64,000 nt of DNA from Streptomyces sp. XY006 (lineage in GTDB: Bacteria; Actinomycetota; Actinomycetes; Streptomycetales; Streptomycetaceae): the NCBI RefSeq assembly GCF_002237655.1, contig NZ_NOKT01000010.1, positions 62,001 through 126,000 of the forward strand, given 5' to 3'. Positions 52,656-61,103 of this stretch are shown here, piece by piece. The notes beneath the pieces were generated by a model. That model did not search any database. It saw only the letters and a list, made by a program, of their open reading frames with translations, and had not been told where the DNA came from. The position numbers and the translations under genes were made by a program. The stretch's first letter is position 1, and each line of letters starts with the position of its first letter.

Positions 52656-54065
52656 ATGCCCATGGGTCACACGGCCACAGCCCAGGCAGGCTCCGGGGGC
52701 CTGACAGCGACCGAGCACCGCCTGGCCAACGGTCTGCGCGTGGTGCTCTCCGAGGACCACCTGACCCCCGTCGCGGCGGTGTGCCTCTGGTACGACGTCG
52801 GCTCACGCCACGAAGTCAAGGGCCGTACCGGCCTGGCTCACCTTTTCGAGCACTTGATGTTCCAGGGTTCCGCCCAGGTCAAGGGCAACGGCCACTTCGA
52901 GCTCGTCCAGGGCGCGGGCGGCTCGCTGAACGGCACCACCAGCTTCGAGCGGACCAACTACTTCGAGACCATGCCCGCCCACCAGCTGGAGCTCGCCCTC
53001 TGGCTGGAGGCCGACCGCATGGGCTCCCTGCTCGCCGCCCTCGACGAGGAGTCGATGGAGAACCAGCGGGACGTCGTGAAGAACGAGCGCCGCCAGCGCT
53101 ACGACAACGTCCCCTACGGCACCGCCTTCGAGAAGCTCACCGCCCTCGCCTACCCCGAGGGCCACCCCTACCACCACACGCCCATCGGCTCCATGGCCGA
53201 CCTGGACGCGGCCACCCTGGAGGACGCGCGCGCGTTCTTCCGCACGTACTACGCGCCGAACAACGCCGTCCTCTCCGTGGTCGGCGACATCGACCCGGAG
53301 CAGACCCTGGCCTGGATCGAGAAGTACTTCGGCTCCATCCCCGGTCACGACGGCAAGCCGGCGCCGCGTGACGGCTCGCTGCCCGAGATCATCGGCGAGC
53401 AGCTGCGCGAGGTCGTCGAGGAGGACGTCCCGGCGCGCGCCCTGATGGCCGCCTACCGCCTGCCCGAGGACGGCACGCGCGCGTGCGACGCGGCCGACCT
53501 GGCCCTCACGGTCCTCGGCGGCGGCGAGTCCTCCCGCCTGTACAACCGCCTGGTGCGGCGCGACCGTACGGCCGTCGCGGCGGGCTTCGGCCTGCTGCGG
53601 CTCGCCGGGGCGCCCTCCCTGGGCTGGCTGGACGTGAAGACGTCCGGTGACGTGGAGGTGCCGGTCATCGAGGCCGCCATCGACGAGGAGCTCGCCCGGT
53701 TCGCCGAGCAGGGCCCGACGGCCGAGGAGATGGAGCGCGCCCAGGCCCAGCTGGAGCGCGAATGGCTGGACCGGCTCGGCACGGTCGCGGGCCGCGCCGA
53801 CGAACTGTGCCGGTACGCGGTGCTGTTCGGCGACCCGCAGCTGGCGCTGACCGCCGTGCAGCGCGTGCTGGAGGTGACGGCGGAGGAGGTGCAGGAGGTC
53901 GCCAAGGCCCGCCTGCGCCCCGACAACCGCGCGGTGCTCGTCTACGAGCCGGTCGCCGACGAGACAGCCGACGAGACCGCCGAGACCGCCGAGACCGACG
54001 ACGCCGACACAGCCGGGGACACCGCAGCCGCGGCCGGCGACGAGAACGAGGAGGCGGCCAAGTGA
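52656..54065 (+). CDS. M16-family zinc peptidase, catalytic subunit
   Basis: 469 residues from ATG 52656 (AAGGGA upstream). The inverted zinc motif HxxEH is present: H62-LF-E65-H66 in LAHLFEHLMFQGS, with the distal Glu in VVKNERRQRYDN. The C-terminal half is an M16 inactive lobe and ends in an acidic Thr/Asp/Glu tail (DETADETAETAETDD). Cleaves peptides or processes proteins in the cytoplasm. Overlaps the next M16 gene by four bases (GTGA), so the two subunits are made together and probably dimerise, as in bacterial and mitochondrial processing peptidases. Confidence 0.95.
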   Translation: MPMGHTATAQAGSGGLTATEHRLANGLRVVLSEDHLTPVAAVCLWYDVGSRHEVKGRTGLAHLFEHLMFQGSAQVKGNGHFELVQGAGGSLNGTTSFERTNYFETMPAHQLELALWLEADRMGSLLAALDEESMENQRDVVKNERRQRYDNVPYGTAFEKLTALAYPEGHPYHHTPIGSMADLDAATLEDARAFFRTYYAPNNAVLSVVGDIDPEQTLAWIEKYFGSIPGHDGKPAPRDGSLPEIIGEQLREVVEEDVPARALMAAYRLPEDGTRACDAADLALTVLGGGESSRLYNRLVRRDRTAVAAGFGLLRLAGAPSLGWLDVKTSGDVEVPVIEAAIDEELARFAEQGPTAEEMERAQAQLEREWLDRLGTVAGRADELCRYAVLFGDPQLALTAVQRVLEVTAEEVQEVAKARLRPDNRAVLVYEPVADETADETAETAETDDADTAGDTAAAAGDENEEAAK

Positions 54066-55450
54066 CCGAGCTCGCCACGATGGACTTCCACCCCCGGCCG
54101 CAGGCGGGCGAGGCCCGGCCCTGGGCCTTCCCGGCCCCCGAGCGCGGCACGCTGGACAACGGCCTGACGCTGCTGCGCTGCCACCGCCCGGGCCAGCAGG
54201 TCGTCGCCGTGGAGGTGCTGCTGGACGCCCCCCTGGAGGCCGAGCCGGCCGGCCTGGACGGCGTGGCCACGATCATGGCGCGGGCCTTCTCGGAGGGCAC
54301 CGACAAGCACTCCGCCGAGGAGTTCGCCGCCGAGCTGGAGCGCGCCGGCGCCACCCTCGACGCGCACGCCGACCACCCCGGTGTCCGGATCAGCCTGGAG
54401 GTCCCGGCCTCCCGGCTCGCCAAGGGACTCGGTCTGCTCGCCGACGCCCTCAGGGCGCCCGCGTTCGCCGACAGCGAGGTCGAGCGGCTGGTGCGCAACC
54501 GCCTCGACGAGATCCCGCACGAGCTGGCCAACCCCTCCCGCCGCGCCGCCAAGGAACTCTCCAAGGAGCTGTTCCCGGCGGACTCGCGCATGTCGCGGCC
54601 CCGGCAGGGCACCGAGGAGACGGTCGCAGCGATCGACTCCGCGGCCGTGCGCGCCTTCTACGAGAAGCACGTCCGCCCCGCCACGGCCACGGCCGTCGTG
54701 GTCGGCGACCTGACCGGCATCGACCTGGACGCCCTGCTCGGCGACACCCTGGGCTCCTGGACCGGCTCCACGGCCGAGCCGCGCCCGGTGCCGCCCGTGA
54801 CCGCCGACGACACCGGCCGGGTCGTCATCGTGGACCGCCCGGGCGCCGTCCAGACGCAGCTGCTCATCGGCCGGATCGGCCCGGACCGGCACGACCGCGT
54901 CTGGCCCGCCCAGGTCCTCGGCACGTACTGCCTCGGCGGCACCCTCACCTCCCGCCTGGACCGCGTCCTGCGCGAGGAGAAGGGCTACACCTACGGCGTA
55001 CGGTCCTTCGCCCAGGTGCTGCGCTCCGCGCCCGACGGGTCCGGTGCCTCGATGCTCGCCATCAGCGGGTCCGTGGACACGCCCAACACCGGCCCGGCCC
55101 TGCAGGACTTGTGGACGGTGCTGCGCACCCTCGCCGCCGAGGGCCTGACCGACGCCGAGCGGGACGTGGCCGTGCAGAACCTGGTCGGGGTCGCACCGCT
55201 GAAGTACGAGACCGCCGCGGCCGTCGCGAGCACGCTGGCCGACCAGGTCGAGCAGCACCTGCCCGACGACTACCAGGCCACGCTGTACCGCCAGCTCGCC
55301 GCGACGGGCACGGTGGAGGCGACGGCGGCGGCCGTCAGCGCCTTCCCGGTGGACCGTCTGGTGACCGTCCTCGTGGGCGACGCGGCGCAGATCAAGGCCC
55401 CTGTGGAGGCCCTGGGCATCGGCGACGTCACGGTCGTGGCCGCCGAGTAA
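54062..55450 (+). CDS. M16-family peptidase, non-catalytic partner subunit
   Basis: 462 residues from GTG 54062. Same fold as its neighbour, but the zinc motif is missing: the corresponding segment reads GVATIMARAFSEGTDKHSAEEF. It keeps the R/Y pair region of the M16_C lobe (LGGTLTSRLDRVLREEKGYTYGVRSF) that helps bind substrate. It therefore resembles the regulatory alpha subunit of heterodimeric M16 enzymes. Translationally coupled to the catalytic subunit. Terminator follows at 55465. Confidence 0.94.
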   Translation: MTELATMDFHPRPQAGEARPWAFPAPERGTLDNGLTLLRCHRPGQQVVAVEVLLDAPLEAEPAGLDGVATIMARAFSEGTDKHSAEEFAAELERAGATLDAHADHPGVRISLEVPASRLAKGLGLLADALRAPAFADSEVERLVRNRLDEIPHELANPSRRAAKELSKELFPADSRMSRPRQGTEETVAAIDSAAVRAFYEKHVRPATATAVVVGDLTGIDLDALLGDTLGSWTGSTAEPRPVPPVTADDTGRVVIVDRPGAVQTQLLIGRIGPDRHDRVWPAQVLGTYCLGGTLTSRLDRVLREEKGYTYGVRSFAQVLRSAPDGSGASMLAISGSVDTPNTGPALQDLWTVLRTLAAEGLTDAERDVAVQNLVGVAPLKYETAAAVASTLADQVEQHLPDDYQATLYRQLAATGTVEATAAAVSAFPVDRLVTVLVGDAAQIKAPVEALGIGDVTVVAAE

Positions 55451-55464
55451 CGGCACGCGCGCGC

Positions 55465-55501
55465 AGGAGCCCTGGTTGTCTTCTAAGGCACCAGGGCTCC
55501 T
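55465..55501 (+). terminator. Terminator of the M16 peptidase pair
   Basis: 11-bp stem AGGAGCCCTGG / CCAGGGCTCCT with a 15-nt loop, followed by TTAATG. Confidence 0.82.
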
Positions 55502-55650
55502 TAATGTCCGAATTGGGGCGGGAGTTGCCTGTCTGCCCTGTGGGATGCGCTACAAAAGGCCCGATCCGTTTGGGAATTGAAAGTGGCCCCGCTTAGCTTC
55601 GTGCGGGCTGTTCGTCAGGCAGTGCGCCGCACCCGCGGCACCGGACAGTC

Positions 55651-55805
55651 ATCGCCGAGTCCCCGTACGGCGCGAGCCAGGGGAGCCGGGGACCCAACCG
55701 CAGTCCCTGGGGTGAATCGGACGCCCGCGCGCGAGTCGCGAGGGGGTCCGTAGGAGACCTTCCTGCTCCGAACCCGTCAGCTAACCCGGTAGGCGAGAGG
55801 GAAGG
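55651..55805 (+). ncRNA. Cyclic di-AMP riboswitch (ydaO/yuaA type) controlling the M23 hydrolase
   Basis: The conserved blocks are all present in order: GCGAGCCAGGGGAGCCGGGG, GGGGTGAATC, GGTCCGTAGGAGACC, then GAACCCGTCAGCTAACCCGG and TAGGCGAGAGGGAAGGA. It ends 17 nt before the ATG. In Streptomyces this class precedes cell-wall hydrolase genes such as rpfA and is an off-switch for c-di-AMP. Confidence 0.94.
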
Positions 55806-55822
55806 AAAGGACCAGCCACTTC

Positions 55823-56611
55823 ATGGCGTTCACGCGCGCCACCGGCAAGCATCGCCGTCCCAGCAGGATCCAGCGCGGCACGGCCCGCGCGGCGGGCGTC
55901 GCGGCGCTCGCCACCACCGGAGTGATCGGTAGTGTGGCCGCCCCGGCCTTCGCCGCCTCCGAGCCGGCGGTCGAGCAGACCGGCCTCACCCCGGTCGTCA
56001 CCATGGGTGACACCGTGGCCCAGCAGATCGACGCCCAGGCCGTCGCGCAGAAGCAGGCGGCCGAGATGGCCGCCGCCAAGGAGAAGGCCGAACAGGCCGC
56101 TCGCGAGCGCGCCGCCGAGGCGGCGAAGAAGGCCAAGGAGGCCGCCGAGAAGGCCCGCGAGGCCAAGGAGCGCGCCGCCCGCGAGGCCGAGCGCAAGCGC
56201 CTCAACAGCTACGTGTCCCCGATCCCGGGTTCCTACGTCTCCACCGGCTACAAGGCCGGCGGCGCCGTCTGGTCCTCCGGCAGCCACACCGGCATCGACT
56301 TCCACGCCGCCACCGGCACGTCCGTCCACGCGGTCGGCGCGGGCACGGTCGTCGAGGCCGGCTGGGGCGGTGCCTACGGCAACCAGGTCGTGATCAAGAT
56401 GAACGACGGGACGTACACCCAGTACGGCCACCTGTCGTCCGTCGGCGTCTCGGTGGGCCAGCAGGTCACCCCGGGCCAGCAGATCGGCCTGTCCGGCGCG
56501 ACCGGCAACGTCACCGGTGCGCACCTGCACTTCGAGGCCCGGACGAGCCCGGAGTACGGCTCGGACATCGACCCCCTCGCCTACCTCCGCTCGCACGGCG
56601 TGAACCTCTGA
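55823..56611 (+). CDS. Secreted M23 (LytM) cell-wall peptidase
   Basis: 262 residues. Signal peptide with cleavage near 44 (PAFA-ASEP). A long Ala/Glu/Lys coiled coil at about 65-127 (AEMAAAKEKAEQAARERAAEAAKKAKEAAEKA broken by single residues) is followed by a LytM domain with the zinc ligands H155/D159 (SHTGIDF) and H236 plus catalytic H203 (YGHL) and H234 (GAHLHFE). Cuts peptidoglycan cross-links. The c-di-AMP riboswitch in its leader links the hydrolase to osmotic or developmental signalling. Confidence 0.96.
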   Translation: MAFTRATGKHRRPSRIQRGTARAAGVAALATTGVIGSVAAPAFAASEPAVEQTGLTPVVTMGDTVAQQIDAQAVAQKQAAEMAAAKEKAEQAARERAAEAAKKAKEAAEKAREAKERAAREAERKRLNSYVSPIPGSYVSTGYKAGGAVWSSGSHTGIDFHAATGTSVHAVGAGTVVEAGWGGAYGNQVVIKMNDGTYTQYGHLSSVGVSVGQQVTPGQQIGLSGATGNVTGAHLHFEARTSPEYGSDIDPLAYLRSHGVNL

Positions 56612-56628
56612 CGCCACCCCTTCAGTGC

Positions 56629-56665
56629 CCGAAAGGCCCCGGCTCACCGAGCCGGGGCCTTTCGG
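56629..56665 (+). terminator. Terminator of the M23 peptidase gene
   Basis: 17-bp perfect stem CCGAAAGGCCCCGGCTC / GAGCCGGGGCCTTTCGG with a 3-nt loop, 18 nt after the stop. Confidence 0.93.
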
Positions 56666-56798
56666 CATTCACCGGGCCTCTGTCCAAAAAATATCCATGG
56701 ATTCGGGGCTGCCGTCGGAAATTCCGGCTGGTTGCAATAGAGTCACGGAACACACGTCACTCATCGACGTTTCACGGGGATTAAGCGGAGGTCGGGTC

Positions 56799-57494
56799 AT
56801 GCGTATTCCCGCGCACTCGGTGTGCACGGCCATCCGGGACGACATCGTCGCGGGTGTCCACGAGCGCGGCAGCCGGCTCACCGAGGAACTCCTCGCGCGC
56901 CGCTACGGCGTCTCGCGCGTCCCCGTCCGGGAGGCCCTGCGCACGCTGGAGGCCGAGGGCTTCGTGGTGACCCGGCGGCACGCGGGCGCCTGCGTGGCCG
57001 AACCCACCGAGCAGGAGGCCGCCGACCTGCTGGAGATGCGGGCGCTGCTGGAGCCGCTCGGCGCCGCCCGGGCCGCCCAGCGGCGCACCGAGGCCCATCT
57101 GAAGGTGCTGCGCGGCCTGGTCCGGCTGGGTCAGGAGCGCGCCCGCCGGGGTACCAGCGACGACCTGCGTTCCCTGGGCAGCTGGTTCCACGAGACGCTG
57201 GCCCAGGCCTCCGGCAGCCCCGCCCTGATCGCGATGCTCACCCAGCTGCGCCACAAGATCGCCTGGATGTACGCGGTGGAGGCGCCGGCCGATCCGGGCG
57301 AGTCCTGGGCCGAGCACGGCGCGATCGTGGACGCGGTGGCGCGCGGTGACAGCGAGCGCGCCCGGGCGGTCACGGCGCTGCACACCGAGCGCTCGACGGC
57401 CGCGCACCGGCTGCGCCTCGGCGGGCCGCGGGAGCGCGGCGAGCGTGTGAGGAATCCGCAACATGCCGTAAACACGGCGAGCCCGCGGCATTAA
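56799..57494 (+). CDS. GntR-family regulator (FadR subfamily) next to ptsH
   Basis: 231 residues from ATG 56799, with GGAGG eight nt upstream; the longer frame upstream runs through the terminator and is rejected. Winged helix at 1-70 (SVCTAIRDDIVAGVHERGSRLTEELLARRYGVSRVPVREALRTLEAEGFVV). An FCD-type helical domain follows (LLEMRALLEPLGAARAAQRR, SWFHETLAQASGSPALIAML, EHGAIVDAVARGDSERARAVTALH) with likely metal/acid-binding residues. A small basic tail ends it. The ligand is unknown. Convergent with ptsH, so a role in sugar or PTS control is suggested by position only. Confidence 0.92.
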   Translation: MRIPAHSVCTAIRDDIVAGVHERGSRLTEELLARRYGVSRVPVREALRTLEAEGFVVTRRHAGACVAEPTEQEAADLLEMRALLEPLGAARAAQRRTEAHLKVLRGLVRLGQERARRGTSDDLRSLGSWFHETLAQASGSPALIAMLTQLRHKIAWMYAVEAPADPGESWAEHGAIVDAVARGDSERARAVTALHTERSTAAHRLRLGGPRERGERVRNPQHAVNTASPRH

Positions 57495-57615
57495 CACGTG
57501 AGCCGTATACAAAGAGTGGTGAATTCGCGGGGAATTATTTCTGCTGCCATTTTACGGCCGGCCGTGCGGACGAACCGCGTGAATTCTTGGCGACCGGACC
57601 CCGGAAATGAGTGAT

Positions 57616-57644
57616 GCCGCGCCGGCCATGCGGGCCGGCGCGGC
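57616..57644. terminator. Terminator after ptsH (and the convergent GntR gene)
   Basis: 12-bp perfect stem GCCGCGCCGGCC / GGCCGGCGCGGC with a 5-nt loop, 29 nt past the ptsH stop. Confidence 0.85.
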
Positions 57645-57672
57645 TTCACCCGTGGAAAACCGCTCGAACGAC

Positions 57673-57954
57673 TCAGACGGTCTCGGGCAGTTCCTCAAGG
57701 CCCTCGGAGACCAGCTTCGCCAGCCGGTCCAGGGCGGCGTCGGCGCCCTCGGCGTCGGAGGCGAGGACGATCTCCTCGCCACCCTGGGCGCCGAGGCCCA
57801 GGACGGCGAGCATGGAGGCCGCGTTGACGGGGTTGCCGTCTGCCTTGGCGATCGTCACCGGGACGCCTGCGGCCGTGGCGGCTCGGACGAAGATGGAGGC
57901 GGGGCGGGCGTGGAGACCCTCGGCCCAGCCGACGTTGACGCGGCGCTCAGCCAT
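57673..57954 (-). CDS. ptsH: Phosphocarrier protein HPr
   Basis: 93 residues. Phosphoryl carrier between enzyme I and the sugar-specific enzymes II of the PTS. The phosphorylated His15 is in EGLHARPAS; the regulatory-site Ser47 is in NAASMLAVLGLGA, although streptomycetes are not thought to use HPr kinase in the Firmicute way. AAGGG lies upstream of ATG 57954. Other PTS genes are not adjacent, as in S. coelicolor. Confidence 0.97.
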   Translation of the reverse strand: MAERRVNVGWAEGLHARPASIFVRAATAAGVPVTIAKADGNPVNAASMLAVLGLGAQGGEEIVLASDAEGADAALDRLAKLVSEGLEELPETV

Positions 57955-58098
57955 GTGTTGCTGCCCTTCGCTGTTCAGGGTTGTCTAGACCAGTTTCCCA
58001 TACGTGAGGCCCGGGGCGGACCTGTCGTTCCGCCCCGCCGGTGCCGTCGGATCGCGGCCTCGACCCGACTGACGCCCTCCACAGACTGCCTCGCGCCG

Positions 58099-58121
58099 TT
58101 GTCAGGCGCTAGCCGTACTCT
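58099..58121 (+). promoter_or_regulatory. RecA-NDp/PafBC-like promoter of the acetyltransferase gene
   Basis: TTGTCAGGC (58099-58107), 8 nt, TACTCT (58116-58121), then ATG 7 nt later. TTGTCAG is exact; the last two bases differ from GTG. Confidence 0.55.
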
Positions 58122-58128
58122 GGGGCCC

Positions 58129-60948
58129 ATGCAGACCTCGCCGGACCGGCACGAGTATCCCGCCCACTGGGAAGCCGACGTGGTGCTGCGCGACGGGGGC
58201 ACCGCGCGCATCCGGCCCATCACCGTCGATGACGCCGAGCGTCTCGTCAGCTTCTACGAGCAGGTCTCCGACGAGTCGAAGTACTACCGCTTCTTCGCGC
58301 CGTACCCTCGCCTGTCCGCCAAGGACGTCCACCGCTTCACGCACCACGACTTTGTGGACCGGGTGGGACTCGCGGCCACGGTCGGCGGCGAGTTCATCGC
58401 CACCGTACGCTACGACCGGATCGGCCCGGACGGGACGCCCGCCTCCGTGCCCGCCGACGAGGCCGAGGTCGCCTTCCTGGTCCAGGACGCCCACCAGGGC
58501 CGCGGGGTCGCCTCCGCCCTGCTCGAACACATCGCCGCCGTCGCCCGGGAGCGCGGCATCCGCCGCTTCGCCGCCGAGGTGCTGCCCGCCAACACCAAGA
58601 TGATCAAGGTGTTCACGGACGCCGGGTACACCCAGAAGCGCAGCTTCGAGGACGGCGTGGTCCGCCTGGAGTTCGACCTGGAGCCCACCGACCGCTCCCT
58701 CGCCGTGCAGTACGCGCGCGAACACCGCGCCGAGGCCCGGTCCGTGCAGCGGCTGCTCGCCCCCGGCTCGGTCGCCGTCATCGGCGCGGGGCGCTCCCCG
58801 GGCGGGGTGGGCCGCAGCGTCCTCGGCAACATCCGGGACGCCGGCTTCACCGGCCGCCTCCACGCCGTGAACAAGGCCCTGCCCGAGGAGCAGAAGGAGC
58901 TCGACGGGGTGCCCGCTCACCGCTCCGTGCGGGACATCGACGGCCCCGTGGACCTCGCGGTCGTCGCCGTGCCGGCCGAACAGGTCCCGGAGGTCGTCAC
59001 CGAGTGCGGCGAACACGGCGTGCAGGGACTCGTCGTCGTCTCCGCGGGGTACGCCGAGAGCGGGCCAGAGGGACGCGAACGCCAGCGCGCCCTCGTGCGC
59101 CAGGCGCGCACGTACGGCATGCGCATCATCGGCCCGAACGCCTTCGGCATCATCAACACCTCCCCCCGGGTGCGGCTCAACGCCTCCCTCGCCCCCGAGG
59201 TGCCCCGCCCGGGCCGGATCGGCCTGTTCGCCCAGTCCGGCGCCATCGGCATCGCCCTGCTGTCCCGGCTGCACCGGCGCGGCGGCGGTGTCACGGGCGT
59301 CACCGGCGTCTCCACGTTCGTCTCCTCCGGCAACCGCGCCGACGTCTCCGGCAACGACGTCCTGCAGTACTGGTACGAGGACCCCGACACCGATGTCGTC
59401 CTCATGTACCTGGAGTCCATCGGCAACCCCCGCAAGTTCACCCGCCTCGCCCGCCGGACCGCCGCGGCGAAGCCCCTGGTCGTGGTCCAGGGCGCCCGGC
59501 ACGGAGCTGCTCCCCAGGGACACGCCGTACGGGCGACGCGGCTGCCGCACGCCACCGTCTCCGCCCTGCTGCGGCAGGCCGGCGTGATCCGGGTCGACAC
59601 GATCACCGAGCTGGTGGACGCCGGCCTGCTCCTCGCCCGCCAGCCCCTGCCCGCCGGACCCCGGGTGGCGATCCTCGGCAACTCCGAGTCGCTCGGCCTG
59701 CTCACCTACGACGCCTGCCTGGCCGAGGGACTGCGGCCGCACCCTCCGCAGGACCTGACCACGGCCGCCTCCGCCGCGGACTTCCACGCGGCCCTGTCGC
59801 GCGCACTGGCCGACGACCGGTGCGACGCGGTGGTCGTCACCGCGATCCCGGCGGTGGGGGAGGGCTCGGTCGGGGACGCCGCCCTCGCCGAGGCCCTGCG
59901 CTCGGCCGCGGCCGCCGCGCCGGCCAAGCCGGTCCTGGTGGTCCACGTCGAGCTCGGCGGTCTGGCCGAGGCCCTGTCGGCCGCGGCGAGCACGGCACCC
60001 CAGCCCGAGACGGACAAGTCCCCGCTGCCCGCTCCCGACCCGGCGTCCGCCGCGGCACGGCCCGCCGCCGACGCCCCCGAGGGCACCCACCTCATCCCCG
60101 CCTATCCCGCCGCCGAACGCGCCGTCCGCGCGCTCGGCCAGGCCTTCTCGTACGCCCAGTGGCGGCGCGAGGCCGCCGACCCCGGCAAGGTGCCCGAGTA
60201 CGACGACGTCGACCAGAAGGGCGCCGCCGCCCTGATCGACGGGCTGCTCTCGAGCGGGCAGGGCCTCACCCTGAGCACGGACGCGACCTGCGACCTGCTC
60301 GGCCACTACGGCGTCGACGTCCACCGCGCCCTGCCCGCCCCGACCGCGGACGCCGCCGCTGACGCCGCCCGCGCCCTCGGCTACCCCGTGGCCCTGAAGG
60401 CCACCGCCCCCCACCTGAGGCACCGCTCCGACCTGGGCGGCGTTCGCCTCGACCTCGCGGACGAGGAGCAACTGCGCCGGTCGTACGCCGAATTGACCGA
60501 GCTGTTCGGCGCGCCCGACGAGCTGCGCCCCGTGGTGCAGCGGATGGCGCCGCGCGGCGTCGACGTCGTCGTACGGGCGGTCATCGACCCGGCGGCCGGC
60601 GCGGTGCTCTCCTTCGGGCTGGCCGGGGCCGCCTCGCAGCTGCTCGGGGACACGGCGCACCGGCTGATCCCCGTCACCGACCGCGAGGCGAGCACGCTGG
60701 TGCGCTCCATCCGCACGGCCCCCCTGCTCTTCGGCTGGCGCGGCTCCGCTCCGGCCGACACCCGTGCCCTGGAGGAGCTGCTGCTGCGGGTCTCCCGGCT
60801 GGTCGACGACCACCCCGAGGTCGTGGCGGTCACCCTGGAGCCGGTCGTCGTCGCCTCGCACGGTCTGAGCGTCCTGGGCGCCTCCGTCCGCCTCGCGCCG
60901 CCCCCCGCCCGCGACGACCTCGGCCCGCGGACCCTCCCCGCGTACTGA
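58129..60948 (+). CDS. Protein lysine acetyltransferase: N-terminal GNAT fused to NDP-forming acyl-CoA synthetase-like region (Pat type)
   Basis: 939 residues from ATG 58129, 7 nt after TACTCT (leaderless). GNAT at about 20-185 (IRPITVDDAERLVSFYEQVS, acetyl-CoA loop QDAHQGRGVASALLEHI, FTDAGYTQKRSFEDGVV). Then come a CoA-binding Rossmann domain (SVAVIGAGRSPGGVGRSVLGNI), succinyl-CoA-ligase-like domains (GRIGLFAQSGAIGIALLSRL) and an ATP-grasp-like C-terminal part (YPVALKATAPHLRHRSDLGGVRLDL). GNAT first is the reverse of enteric Pat and matches the Streptomyces form known to acetylate and inactivate acyl-CoA synthetases. The ligase half usually lacks activity and acts as a sensor. Confidence 0.94.
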   Translation: MQTSPDRHEYPAHWEADVVLRDGGTARIRPITVDDAERLVSFYEQVSDESKYYRFFAPYPRLSAKDVHRFTHHDFVDRVGLAATVGGEFIATVRYDRIGPDGTPASVPADEAEVAFLVQDAHQGRGVASALLEHIAAVARERGIRRFAAEVLPANTKMIKVFTDAGYTQKRSFEDGVVRLEFDLEPTDRSLAVQYAREHRAEARSVQRLLAPGSVAVIGAGRSPGGVGRSVLGNIRDAGFTGRLHAVNKALPEEQKELDGVPAHRSVRDIDGPVDLAVVAVPAEQVPEVVTECGEHGVQGLVVVSAGYAESGPEGRERQRALVRQARTYGMRIIGPNAFGIINTSPRVRLNASLAPEVPRPGRIGLFAQSGAIGIALLSRLHRRGGGVTGVTGVSTFVSSGNRADVSGNDVLQYWYEDPDTDVVLMYLESIGNPRKFTRLARRTAAAKPLVVVQGARHGAAPQGHAVRATRLPHATVSALLRQAGVIRVDTITELVDAGLLLARQPLPAGPRVAILGNSESLGLLTYDACLAEGLRPHPPQDLTTAASAADFHAALSRALADDRCDAVVVTAIPAVGEGSVGDAALAEALRSAAAAAPAKPVLVVHVELGGLAEALSAAASTAPQPETDKSPLPAPDPASAAARPAADAPEGTHLIPAYPAAERAVRALGQAFSYAQWRREAADPGKVPEYDDVDQKGAAALIDGLLSSGQGLTLSTDATCDLLGHYGVDVHRALPAPTADAAADAARALGYPVALKATAPHLRHRSDLGGVRLDLADEEQLRRSYAELTELFGAPDELRPVVQRMAPRGVDVVVRAVIDPAAGAVLSFGLAGAASQLLGDTAHRLIPVTDREASTLVRSIRTAPLLFGWRGSAPADTRALEELLLRVSRLVDDHPEVVAVTLEPVVVASHGLSVLGASVRLAPPPARDDLGPRTLPAY

Positions 60949-61033
60949 GCGGTCCGCCCCGCGTACTGAGCGACCCTCCCCGCGTACTGAAGGGACCCTC
61001 CCCGCACTGAAGGGACCCCCGAGCCCTGAGGGG
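60931..61033. repeat. Tandem repeat (20-22 bp) starting at the acetyltransferase stop codon
   Basis: Four to five degenerate copies of ACCCTCCCCGCGTACTGA-like units; the first contains the gene's stop codon (TACTGA) and later copies repeat it. Confidence 0.8.
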
Positions 61034-61073
61034 AGCCCCGCCCTCGCACGGACAGGGGGCGAGCGGTGCCTCG

Positions 61074-61096
61074 CAGTCAGTGGTCCCCCGTAGGAT
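61074..61096 (+). promoter_or_regulatory. RecA-NDp/PafBC-like promoter of the DUF5998 gene
   Basis: CAGTCAGTG (61074-61082), 8 nt, TAGGAT (61091-61096), then ATG 7 nt later. GTCAGTG and the spacing match; the first two bases differ from TT. Confidence 0.5.
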
Positions 61097-61103
61097 GGGC
61101 GTC

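Noticed and set aside
58102..60861. Long minus-strand frame opposite the acetyltransferase gene
   Set aside because: Antisense shadow; Gly/Val/Asp/His-rich composition and no motif.
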